A stretch of DNA of 41,571 nt, taken from the NCBI GenBank assembly GCA_035651635.1, contig DASRFK010000002.1:1-41571 (forward strand). Direction: 5' to 3'. This DNA comes from JANXQE01 sp035651635. Its GTDB lineage: Bacteria > Verrucomicrobiota > Verrucomicrobiia > Limisphaerales > UBA8199. The notes below the pieces were generated by a model that saw only the letters and a program-made list of their open reading frames with translations, did no database searches and was not told the origin of the DNA. Shown here one piece after another: positions 8,187-16,145 of the stretch; within the stretch, counting starts at the first letter, position 1; every line of letters begins with the position of its first letter. The translations under genes were made by a program, and so were the position numbers.

Positions 8187-8475
8187 GTCGGAGCAGTGTG
8201 CTCGAATATCGCGACGCTGAACACGGGGTCCTTCACGTAGGAAACACCCAAGTATTACGGAAGGGATTCGGGGTGCAGACCCCATTGAGTGAGGTCATGG
8301 AGCGGGGTTTGATAATAATTTCATCAGTGCTTGGATAAACACGATGAACCGCTAAAAGCAAAGGGTGTGCCATCAAAGACATGTTCAATATTGGGTCGTA
8401 AGCTCCCTGCTCCATGCTTTGGAATCTACTTGGAGAGGAGCCGGGCCCCGGAGCTAGCCGAAAAGGAAGTATTCC

Positions 8476-10053
8476 ATGTCCAATAGACTTCCCCAGGCTC
8501 CCCGGTTCCAGCGATTGCTTCAGGACAGCTTGCTGGGCGCGGCCTACAGTTCGGCTGACCGTCTGGCTTTGATAACCCACAAGGGAGGGCTGACCTATCG
8601 ACAGTTGTTCCTGCACGTGCAGCAATTTGCTTCCGTTCTGCTCTCGCTCGGACTCCAACGCGGGGACCGGGTGATCATCTACGCGGATAATAGCCCCGAA
8701 GCCGTCATTGCGCTTTGGGGGACACTGTGGGCTGGGGGCATTTTCGTGCTGGTGAATCCCCAGACCAAGGCGGACAAATTAAAATACCTGGTCGACAAGA
8801 GCAGTGCCAAGGTGTTGGTTTCCGACGAGCACCTGAAAACCGAATTTCAGGACATCCTGCCAGAATGCAAATCTTTGGCGGCGGTCTTGTGCTCCAACCT
8901 TTCCGTTCGACCCGAACATGCCCATCGTCAGCTACACATAAAAAGCTTCTGGGACGAGATAAACGCCGCGCAACCCCTCGTGGCCGGCGCTCCTGGCATT
9001 CCCTTGGATGTGGCCGCCATCATATTTACGTCAGGCAGCACCGGCTTTCCCAAGGGAGTCACCATGACGCATCAGGCAATGGTTTTTGCCAGAGACAGTA
9101 TCATTGAATACTTGAGGCTCGGTCCGGCGGAGAAAATACTCAATGTCCTGCCGCTCGCCTTCGATTACGGCCTCTACCAGTTGCTCATGGCAACGGCGCT
9201 CGGTTGCACCCTGATTCTGGAACGATCCTTTGCGTATCCCGGCGCGGTTTATGCCAAAATCCTCAAAGAAAATATTACTGTTTTTCCGGGCGTGCCGACC
9301 GTCTTTTCCACTTTGCTGTCGATGCATAAGACCGCTCCGCTGTGTTTCCCGTCCGTGTTGCGCGTGACCAATACGGCCGCCGCGCTGCCTCCCGATTACG
9401 TCCCGCTGTTAAAGCAGGTTTTTCCCAATGCGCTCATCTTTGCGATGTACGGCCTGACCGAGTGCAAACGAGTGAGTTTTCTCGCGCCTGAATTCCTCGA
9501 AACAAAGCCCGGTTCAGTCGGTAAAGCGATTCCCGGGACGGAAATGTTTCTGCTGTCGCCGGACGGGGGGGCGGTCGGCCCCAAACAAGCCGGAATTCTG
9601 CACATTCGTGGCCCGCATATAATGTCAGGCTACTGGGAAGATCCGGAGCAGACGGCCAAGATGCTAAAACCGGGCCCAGTGCCGGGTGAGAGAGTGTTGT
9701 GCGCCCAGGACTGGTTCGTCATGGACGAGGAAGGGTTCTTCTATTTCCAGGGGCGCAGCGATGATATTATCAAAACGCGCGGAGAGAAGGTTAGCCCGGT
9801 GGAAGTGGAAAATGTTTTGCACAGTCTGGCGGGCGTAAAGGAAGCGGCGGTTATCGGAATACCCGACGAGAATCTCGGGCAAGCGATCAAAGCATTTGTC
9901 GTGTTGGAGCAGGGGAACTCGTTGACACCATCGGCAATCAAGAGGCATTGTGCGGAACGGTTGGAGAGCTTCATGGTGCCTCAAATCGTTGAGCTGGTTG
10001 AGACACTGGCTAAAACCGCCAACGGAAAAATAAAGAAAGATGGATTGCGTTAG
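8476..10053 (+). CDS. AMP-forming acyl ligase (acyl-CoA/acyl-ACP synthetase family)
   Basis: This 525-residue ANL-superfamily enzyme would activate a carboxylic acid as an acyl-adenylate and pass it to a thiol. All core motifs are present. The phosphate loop is 'TSGSTGFPKG' (185-194), the A5 motif is 'YGLTE' (325-329), and the hinge region 'GRSDDIIKTRGEKVSP' begins at about 427. A C-terminal 'TANGKIKKDG' carries the adenylation lysine. It resembles the ligases found in exosortase-associated and O-antigen loci (TIGR03098-like). No exosortase is in the window. A purine-rich AAAAGGAAG precedes the start at ribosome-binding distance. Its 3' end overlaps the next gene by 14 nt, and an acyl carrier protein lies two genes on. 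The natural acceptor is therefore probably that ACP rather than CoA (inference). Confidence 0.92.
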   Translation: MSNRLPQAPRFQRLLQDSLLGAAYSSADRLALITHKGGLTYRQLFLHVQQFASVLLSLGLQRGDRVIIYADNSPEAVIALWGTLWAGGIFVLVNPQTKADKLKYLVDKSSAKVLVSDEHLKTEFQDILPECKSLAAVLCSNLSVRPEHAHRQLHIKSFWDEINAAQPLVAGAPGIPLDVAAIIFTSGSTGFPKGVTMTHQAMVFARDSIIEYLRLGPAEKILNVLPLAFDYGLYQLLMATALGCTLILERSFAYPGAVYAKILKENITVFPGVPTVFSTLLSMHKTAPLCFPSVLRVTNTAAALPPDYVPLLKQVFPNALIFAMYGLTECKRVSFLAPEFLETKPGSVGKAIPGTEMFLLSPDGGAVGPKQAGILHIRGPHIMSGYWEDPEQTAKMLKPGPVPGERVLCAQDWFVMDEEGFFYFQGRSDDIIKTRGEKVSPVEVENVLHSLAGVKEAAVIGIPDENLGQAIKAFVVLEQGNSLTPSAIKRHCAERLESFMVPQIVELVETLAKTANGKIKKDGLR

Positions 10054-11005
10054 TCCAGCGGAGCAAAGCGAGAGTCCCGGTGAAGGAATCAGGGTCTCAG
10101 CGGCGTCTCAGGAGTTACTCGGCCGTTTGCACCGGCAGTATGATGCCCGGATCAAACTCCACCGCGACAAACCTGAGGAGAGCGTGGAATCGACCGTGCG
10201 CGCCTTGTGGCTGTGCGCCGTGGGTCACCCCATCTCGAGCGCAAAGGCGATGCGCGTGCCCTTGCCCGATCCGACGCCTGAACAGGCGGCAAAACTGACC
10301 GAATTGCTGGAACAAAGAGCCGGCGGTGTTCCCCTGGCCTATTTAACGGGCAAACAAAGTTTCATGGGGCTTGAGTTCCAGTGCGGGCCTTCGGCATTGA
10401 TCCCAAGAAAGGAGACCGAGCTGTTGGGCGCTACTGCCTGTTTGCTGCTTCGCGGCGAGATTCTCCCGCGCACCAACCGTCCGCGAGTGCTTGATTTGTG
10501 TACTGGAACCGGAAACCTGGCCTGCGCGGTTGCGCATCAGCTGCCTCAGTGCGACCTGGTTGCCTCGGACTTGTCGCCGGACGCCTGCGACCTGGCCAGA
10601 CAGAACGCGCGGACTCTGCGAGTTCAGGACAGGGTGCGCTTCCTGGTGGGCGACCTTTTTGCGCCGTTTGAAAACGATGAATTTGCGAATTCTTTTGATT
10701 TAATAATGTGCAATCCGCCGTATATTAGCGCCGCCAGGTTGCCGCGCATGGAGCTTGAGATTATTCAGCACGAACCCAGGATCGCCTTTGATGGAGGCCC
10801 CTTTGGCTTGAGCGTGCTGAGCCGGTTATTGCGCGCCGCGCCGCGGTTCATCCGGCCGGAGGGCTGGTTGGCCTTTGAAGCAGGAGCCGGCCAGGGCGCC
10901 GGCCTGGTGAAACGGCTGGCAAAGGATTCACAATACCGGCGTGTCGATGGCGTGGCCGACCGCAATGGCGAAGTACGCGCCGTAATCGCCCAAATCGCAA
11001 AATGA
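10040..11005 (+). CDS. PrmC/HemK-like amide N-methyltransferase
   Basis: This 321-residue protein has the whole PrmC signature. The N-terminal helical domain ends in 'GVPLAYLTGKQSFMGLEF' (96-113), followed by 'LIPRKETE' (120-127, usually PRPETE). The SAM-binding loop is 'DLCTGTGNLA' (152-161) and the catalytic motif is 'NPPY' (225-228). 'HEPRIAFDGGPFGL' matches the PrmC C-terminal signature. NPPY methyltransferases methylate planar nitrogens; PrmC itself acts on the release-factor Gln amide. The start codon lies inside the ligase gene, implying translational coupling. Such a gene is out of place for a housekeeping PrmC, which normally sits next to prfA. A role in methylating an amide made by the neighbouring amidotransferases is an attractive but untested inference. 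Confidence 0.85.
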   Translation: MDCVSPAEQSESPGEGIRVSAASQELLGRLHRQYDARIKLHRDKPEESVESTVRALWLCAVGHPISSAKAMRVPLPDPTPEQAAKLTELLEQRAGGVPLAYLTGKQSFMGLEFQCGPSALIPRKETELLGATACLLLRGEILPRTNRPRVLDLCTGTGNLACAVAHQLPQCDLVASDLSPDACDLARQNARTLRVQDRVRFLVGDLFAPFENDEFANSFDLIMCNPPYISAARLPRMELEIIQHEPRIAFDGGPFGLSVLSRLLRAAPRFIRPEGWLAFEAGAGQGAGLVKRLAKDSQYRRVDGVADRNGEVRAVIAQIAK

Positions 11006-11036
11006 CAGTCCCGGAAAAGACCGATCACAGATTACG

Positions 11037-11294
11037 ATGAACTATAAAGCTGACGTAAGGAAATTTGTGATTTCGAACTTGCTTTTCGGCGCAGGCGAAA
11101 ACCTGCGAGACGACACCTCTTTTTTGGATAGCGGCACCGTTGATTCAACCGGTGTCCTCGAAATAATCATGTTTCTTGAGGACACCTACAAAATCAAAAT
11201 TGATCCCGAGGAGACTATTCCCGAGAACCTCGATTCGATTGATAGAATTTCAACTTTCCTGACGCGCAAACTGGGCACGAAAACCGCTTCTTAG
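11037..11294 (+). CDS. acyl carrier protein
   Basis: An 85-residue acidic helical protein of the phosphopantetheine-binding family. The attachment site is Ser37 in 'GTVDSTGVLE', where classical ACPs have DSL. The helix around 'IIMFLEDTYKIKIDPEE' and the 'PENLDSIDRISTFL' end are typical of standalone ACPs in secondary-metabolite and O-antigen clusters. It follows the methyltransferase by 31 nt. Together with the AMP ligase it gives a complete acyl-loading pair: the ligase adenylates an acid and transfers it to the ACP arm. No phosphopantetheinyl transferase is in the window. Confidence 0.9.
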   Translation: MNYKADVRKFVISNLLFGAGENLRDDTSFLDSGTVDSTGVLEIIMFLEDTYKIKIDPEETIPENLDSIDRISTFLTRKLGTKTAS

Positions 11295-11361
11295 ATGTGA
11301 GCTGCAATCGAACTGGAGCCTCCGCCCTCTCAATCATCGATTGGTGAAGCCAGCCCGTTCT

Positions 11362-12342
11362 ATGACCGCTCACAACTGTTTCGGGCCCGCGCTTTTGAGC
11401 TTGGATTGTGCCGCCGAAACCAGCCGCATTAGTGACTTTCTGAAAGAAACGGTGTTCCACCGCTTTCGCAAGAAGGGACTGGTGGTGGCAATTAGCGGCG
11501 GCGTTGACAGCAGTGTGGTAGCGGCCCTGGCGACGCAGGCACTGGGCAAAGAACACGTGCTTGGGCTCCTGATGCCCGAGCGGCATTCTTCGAGTGAAAC
11601 CATTAGCCTGAGCCGAACGCTAACCGGGCACCTCGGAATAAACAGCGTGCTTACAGACATTACGGCGGCGCTGGAGACGCTTGGCTGTTACCAGCTTCAA
11701 GAGGAGGCGATTCGACGCGTCGTTCCCGATTACGGATCCGGCTGCAAAAGCAAAATCGTGCTTCCTTCCGTCCTCGAGGCGAATGCCTATCGGTTGTTTA
11801 ATGTTGTGGTGCAGTATCCAGACGGGCGGACGATTTCTCGCCGATTGGACCTCCCATCGTACCAAGGCCTGGTAGCGGCGACCAACTTCAAACAACGCAC
11901 ACGCAAGTTACTTGAGTATTACCACGCCGACCGATTGAATTTTGCTGTCGCCGGCACTCCCAATCGACTCGAATATGACCAGGGGTTTTTTGTCAAACTT
12001 GGCGACGGTGCCGCGGATTTGAAACCGATCGCGCACCTTTACAAAACTCAGGTTTATCAATTGGCCGAGTTCCTTCAGTTGCCGGACCCCATTCGCCGCC
12101 GCCCACCCACCACGGATACCTATTCTTTGCCTCAATCACAGGAGGAATTCTACTTTTCGCTGCCGTATGACAAAATGGATCTGGTATTGTACGGAAAGAA
12201 CAACGGTTTCAGCGAGGCTCAGATCGCTGGCGGCATTAGCCTGACCGTCGACCAAGTAAGGCTCATTTTCCGGGATATTGAATCAAAACGGAGAAATGCC
12301 GGCTACCTGCACGCGGCACCTCTCCTGCTCGAGCAAATATGA
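11362..12342 (+). CDS. NadE-like PP-loop ATP-pyrophosphatase
   Basis: From the ATG at 11362 the protein has 326 residues; a TTG at 11341 is an alternative start. The PP-loop is 'SGGVDSS', about 45 residues from the start. The NAD-synthetase signature is present in altered form: 'AGTPNRLEYDQGFFVKLGDGAADLKPI' corresponds to the GTGNRSE...GYFTKYGDGG.D..P region, followed by 'LYKTQVYQLA' and 'RRRPPTTD'. There is no glutamine amidotransferase domain, so ammonia must come from elsewhere. Compared with ordinary NadE it has about 40 extra residues between the loop and the signature. Position in the cassette argues for adenylating and amidating a dedicated carboxylate rather than making NAD (inference). 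A 124-nt gap separates it from asnB. Confidence 0.8.
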   Translation: MTAHNCFGPALLSLDCAAETSRISDFLKETVFHRFRKKGLVVAISGGVDSSVVAALATQALGKEHVLGLLMPERHSSSETISLSRTLTGHLGINSVLTDITAALETLGCYQLQEEAIRRVVPDYGSGCKSKIVLPSVLEANAYRLFNVVVQYPDGRTISRRLDLPSYQGLVAATNFKQRTRKLLEYYHADRLNFAVAGTPNRLEYDQGFFVKLGDGAADLKPIAHLYKTQVYQLAEFLQLPDPIRRRPPTTDTYSLPQSQEEFYFSLPYDKMDLVLYGKNNGFSEAQIAGGISLTVDQVRLIFRDIESKRRNAGYLHAAPLLLEQI

Positions 12343-12397
12343 CAAAGTCAGACTGGTATTGTTGCCCGGCACTGGCGATGCTCGCCGCGGCTGGAAC

Positions 12398-12426
12398 CCA
12401 CCTCTCACAAGAGGGGAAAGAGGTGG
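12398..12426 (+). repeat. stem-loop between the NadE-like gene and asnB
   Basis: CCACCTCT (12398-12405) pairs with AGAGGTGG (12419-12426) across a 13-nt loop. It lies 40 nt before the asnB start in an otherwise compact cassette. No T-run follows, so it is more likely an mRNA-processing or stability element, or a small REP, than a terminator. Confidence 0.4.
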
Positions 12427-12466
12427 CCACGGTCCTAGCGGCTTCCGTTTGCAGTTGGAAGAACTG

Positions 12467-14446
12467 ATGTGCGGCATCGCTGGCATTCTTCATTGGAAGC
12501 CTGAGGATCAGGTCAGCGAGGAGGAGCTGCGGCAAATGCTCTCGATTATTCGGCATCGCGGGCCGGATGAATTCGGGATTTATCTGGAACAATCGCTGGG
12601 CCTCGGAAGCGCCCGGCTGAGCATCGTTGATCTGAAAACCGGGCAGCAACCATTTTGCAACGAAGATCGAACCAAATGGGTGGTGTTTAACGGTGAGATT
12701 TTCAACTACGTGGAACTCCGTCCGGAACTGGAGGCCTTGGGCCATCGCTTCGTCAGTAGCTCGGACACGGAGGTCCTGCTGCATGCGTATGAGCAATGGG
12801 GTCCTGGCTGCATGGATCGGTTCAATGGTCAATTCGCGTTTGCAGTCTGGGATAGCCGTGAACACAGCCTTTTTCTTGCGCGAGATCGCCTCGGTGTCCG
12901 CCCCCTGTTTTATGCGGCCACTGACCGCGGCATTGTATTCGGCTCCGAAATCAAAGCGGTCCTGGCGGGTGGCCGTTTCCGGGCGGAGATCGAACCGAGC
13001 GTGTTGCGCCAGATTTTTACCTATTGGTCTCCGGTGTCCCCGGCCACGGCTTTCCGGGATATCCGGGAGCTTTCTCCCGGCCATTATCTGTTGGTTAAAA
13101 ATCGCGAAATAACCGTCAAGCCGTATTGGGAACTCTCATTCCCTTGCGAGAACACTGAAGATTCGTGGAAGGAACCAAACACGGAAGAGAACGCGGAACA
13201 CCTGGGCGAGTTGCTCGTTGACGCTACCAAGCTGCGCTTGCGCGCGGACGTGCCGGTCGGCGCTTATTTAAGCGGCGGATTGGATTCTTCAATCATCACG
13301 ACGATAATTAAGAAGTTCACGAGCAATCGGCTGGACACTTTTTCGATCGCTTTTGAAGATCCTGATTTCGACGAGAGCGCCTTCCAGAAGCAGATGGCGC
13401 GTTTCCTGGGAACGGACCATCAGGTGATCCGCGCCACGCACCAGGACATTGGCCGCGTCTTTCCCGAAGTGATCTGGCACACTGAAGTTCCGGTCGTGCG
13501 CACTGCCCCCGCGCCCATGTTCCTGTTATCCAAACTGGTGCACCAGGCGGGCTATAAAGTCGTGTTAACAGGCGAAGGGGCAGACGAGTTTTTGGCCGGC
13601 TACGATATTTTCAAAGAGGCCAAGGTGCGAAGATTTTGGGCCGTTTGCCCGGAATCGAAATGGCGCCCGGCGCTATTGAAGCGGCTCTATGCTGATATTT
13701 CCGGCCTTGCGAGGAATAATCCGGCCCTGCTGCAAGCTTTTTTCCGGGAAGGATTATCCGACGTGCAGTCCGCCTGTTATTCCCATGCTCTGCGCTGGCG
13801 AAATGGACGCAGGAATTGCCGATTTTTGACTCAAGACTTTGTGGATCCCAAGGAACCGGCGGAATGGATCCGTGAGCTGCTCCCGGGCAATTTTTGTCGG
13901 TGGGCGCCTTTATCGCAGGCTCAATACCTGGAAATTAAGCTTTTCCTGTCTCAATACCTGCTCAGTTCGCAGGGAGATCGGATGGGAATGGCCCATTCGA
14001 TTGAAGGCCGGTTTCCTTTCCTGGACTACCGAGTAACGGCCTTTTGCAACCGTCTGCCACCGAATCTTAAGTTGCGGGGGCTCACCGAGAAGTACCTCTT
14101 AAAAAAGCTCGGTGGCAAATGGCTGCCGCCAGAGATATGGCAGCGGCCCAAGCGTCCCTATCGGGCGCCCATCCATCGCTGTTTTTTTAATCAGGCCACG
14201 CCAGAATACGTCACGGAACTACTCTCAACTGAAAGCCTCAAACGGACAGGCTATTTCAAGCCGGAACCGGTGGAGCACTTAATCCAGAAAATTAAAAAAG
14301 GAACTCAAGTAAGCGAATCGGATGATATGGCGCTGGCTGGAATCTTGTCGACCCAACTGTTGCACCATCAGTTCATCGACACATTTCCCAAGCCTCCTCC
14401 ATTCCGTGATTCGGATCAGGTGAGGGTGTGCCGACCCGTTGCCTGA
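12467..14446 (+). CDS. asnB: asparagine synthase-type glutamine-hydrolysing amidotransferase
   Basis: The start is set at the ATG at 12467 because class II glutaminases need Cys2, and the protein then begins 'MCGIAGIL'. The frame is open 63 codons further upstream, but that part is leader. The 659 residues hold an N-terminal Ntn glutaminase ('RHRGPDE' near 27-33), then a synthetase domain with PP-loop 'SGGLDSS' (269-275), 'GEGADE' near 369, and 'EGRFPFLD', all intact. The family reaction is ATP-dependent amidation of a carboxylate with ammonia from Gln. AsnB homologues in polysaccharide loci can amidate uronic acids (for example Francisella WbtH). Here the substrate could be an acid bound to the cassette's ACP or a uronic acid of the nearby polysaccharide. 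Confidence 0.92.
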   Translation: MCGIAGILHWKPEDQVSEEELRQMLSIIRHRGPDEFGIYLEQSLGLGSARLSIVDLKTGQQPFCNEDRTKWVVFNGEIFNYVELRPELEALGHRFVSSSDTEVLLHAYEQWGPGCMDRFNGQFAFAVWDSREHSLFLARDRLGVRPLFYAATDRGIVFGSEIKAVLAGGRFRAEIEPSVLRQIFTYWSPVSPATAFRDIRELSPGHYLLVKNREITVKPYWELSFPCENTEDSWKEPNTEENAEHLGELLVDATKLRLRADVPVGAYLSGGLDSSIITTIIKKFTSNRLDTFSIAFEDPDFDESAFQKQMARFLGTDHQVIRATHQDIGRVFPEVIWHTEVPVVRTAPAPMFLLSKLVHQAGYKVVLTGEGADEFLAGYDIFKEAKVRRFWAVCPESKWRPALLKRLYADISGLARNNPALLQAFFREGLSDVQSACYSHALRWRNGRRNCRFLTQDFVDPKEPAEWIRELLPGNFCRWAPLSQAQYLEIKLFLSQYLLSSQGDRMGMAHSIEGRFPFLDYRVTAFCNRLPPNLKLRGLTEKYLLKKLGGKWLPPEIWQRPKRPYRAPIHRCFFNQATPEYVTELLSTESLKRTGYFKPEPVEHLIQKIKKGTQVSESDDMALAGILSTQLLHHQFIDTFPKPPPFRDSDQVRVCRPVA

Positions 14447-14470
14447 GCTTCGTATTTAGATTGCCACGCC

Positions 14471-15910
14471 ATGCAGAAACTTTCAGTAGCGGGCCTATTG
14501 TTGTGGTTGGCGGCAGCGCTGCCGGAATCTGTGCGCGCCCAATATGCCTATACGACCAATAATGGCGCCATTACGATCACCCAGTACACTGGACCTGGCG
14601 GTGTGGTCAGCCTCCCATCCTCAATCGACAATCTTCCGGTCACGAGCATCGGCGACTTTGCGTTCTATGCCCAGTCGAATGTGACCGCGGTGATGGTCCC
14701 GGTCGGAGTCACGAACATCGGGTTCGAGGCATTTTTCGCTTGTGCACGCCTCAGCAGCGTCACGCTTTCAAAAAGTGTCGCCCGGATAGGCGACTGGGCG
14801 TTTCAAGATTGCACCAACCTGGTTACCATAAACGTGGACAGCTCAAACGGCTTGTACAGCAGCGTGGATGGCGTTTTGTTCGACAAGAATCAATTGACTT
14901 TGGTGGCGTATCCGGGTGGCAAAGCTGGCAGCTTCGTAGTCCCTGGTAATACCCTGAACATCGGGGTTGGCGCCTTTGGCGGTTCCTTCGGTCTAACGAG
15001 CGTTTGGCTATCCGACAGCGTCACCAACGTTTCTGATTCGGCTTTCTATTCGTGTTCGCGCCTGGCCAGTGTGACGATTTCCAACGGGGTGAGAAGTATT
15101 GGGAATTCCTCGTTCTATTCCTGTCTAAATCTTACCAATGTCGAGTTGGGCCAGCAGGTCACTCAGATCGGGGACTACGCCTTCGCCTCGTGTGGCGCGC
15201 TGACGCGGGCCAGCATCGGCCCGGCGGTCGTCAGCATCGGTTACGGCGCGTTCAGCGGCAGCGGGATCATCACTCTGGCAATTCCCAATAGCCTAAAGAG
15301 TATGGGTGATGCGGCTTTTGAATACTGTAGCAACCTGGCGAGCGTGGTCATCGGCAACAGCCTCACGGCCATCCCCAATTTTGCATTCGATGCCTGCGAC
15401 CATCTGACTCGCGTTGCGCTCGGCGATTCTGTTAGCAGCATCGGAGTTAACGCCTTTGGCCGATGTACGCGTCTAACCAGCCTCACCATTCCAGGTGCGG
15501 TCACCAACATTGGTGACGCCGCCTTTCTAAATTGCACCAGTCTTCGGACAGTTTATTTCTTGGGCAATGCTCCGGCCGTCAGCAGGGATTCATTCAGCGG
15601 CGATAACCAAACGACGATTTTATATTTTCCGTTGGCAAAGGGCTGGAGCGAAGGTTTTAGCGGTTTGCCAACAGCGCCCATGAACCTGCACGCGACCGAG
15701 GACTCCAACTTCGGAATCGCCACCGGTCGATTCGGGTTTAATGTCGTCGGCCCGACTAACCTGGTTATCGTAGTCGAGGCGTCTGAGGATCTCGCCGCGA
15801 GCACCTGGACCCCGTTACGAACAAACACACTCACTTTCGGTACCGTCTACTTCGCCGATGCCGGATGGACTAATCATGCCCACCGGTTCTACCGACTCCG
15901 TCTTCAATGA
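14471..15910 (+). CDS. secreted BspA-like leucine-rich repeat protein
   Basis: A 479-residue exported protein. The signal peptide is clear (hydrophobic 6-17, likely cleavage after V-R-A at 23). The body consists of about 15 repeats of the BspA/LRR_5 type, recognisable by 'SIGxxAFxxCxxLxxVxIxxxVxxIG'. The last 65 residues are the shared C-terminal tail domain with 'WTPLRTNTL' and the terminal 'RFYRLRLQ'. It is a paralogue of the next gene; both begin after the signal peptide with 'QY', then 'ITQY(T/S)GPGG'. BspA-type LRRs act in adhesion in other bacteria, but no ligand can be named here. The start is 24 nt after asnB, so co-transcription is possible. Confidence 0.85.
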   Translation: MQKLSVAGLLLWLAAALPESVRAQYAYTTNNGAITITQYTGPGGVVSLPSSIDNLPVTSIGDFAFYAQSNVTAVMVPVGVTNIGFEAFFACARLSSVTLSKSVARIGDWAFQDCTNLVTINVDSSNGLYSSVDGVLFDKNQLTLVAYPGGKAGSFVVPGNTLNIGVGAFGGSFGLTSVWLSDSVTNVSDSAFYSCSRLASVTISNGVRSIGNSSFYSCLNLTNVELGQQVTQIGDYAFASCGALTRASIGPAVVSIGYGAFSGSGIITLAIPNSLKSMGDAAFEYCSNLASVVIGNSLTAIPNFAFDACDHLTRVALGDSVSSIGVNAFGRCTRLTSLTIPGAVTNIGDAAFLNCTSLRTVYFLGNAPAVSRDSFSGDNQTTILYFPLAKGWSEGFSGLPTAPMNLHATEDSNFGIATGRFGFNVVGPTNLVIVVEASEDLAASTWTPLRTNTLTFGTVYFADAGWTNHAHRFYRLRLQ

Positions 15911-16145
15911 GCGGAGGCTTTGTGCAGGTGTGAAGCGGGTGCGCTAGGGTACCAACCCCATAGGTATTCGTCGGACATTCTTCACAATATTGTCGTTAAG
16001 ACGAGCGATTAGGACTGCGAGCGTCCCTTGAAACTAACGGCCGAAGTTGTTGCCCCGCGCCGTTTCGGCAGGAACGCCCTCGCAGCCCAGGAGCCAGGTC
16101 GCCCGTGGTAGTACAAACGGCACCTGAGAGTAATCCAAAAAAACT

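Noticed and set aside
8309..8336. TTGATA and GATAAA as a promoter for the acyl ligase
   Set aside because: The spacing is 19 nt and the second box matches poorly, so it was not listed as a feature.
12263..13084. 273-codon minus-strand ORF across the asnB start
   Set aside because: Antisense to the glutaminase domain of asnB; no family features.
8476..14446. The acyl cassette as an exosortase (PEP-CTERM) system
   Set aside because: The ligase and AsnB resemble exosortase-associated families, but no exosortase, PEP-CTERM protein or the associated decarboxylase and hydrolases are in the window, and the exported proteins end in a different kind of tail.
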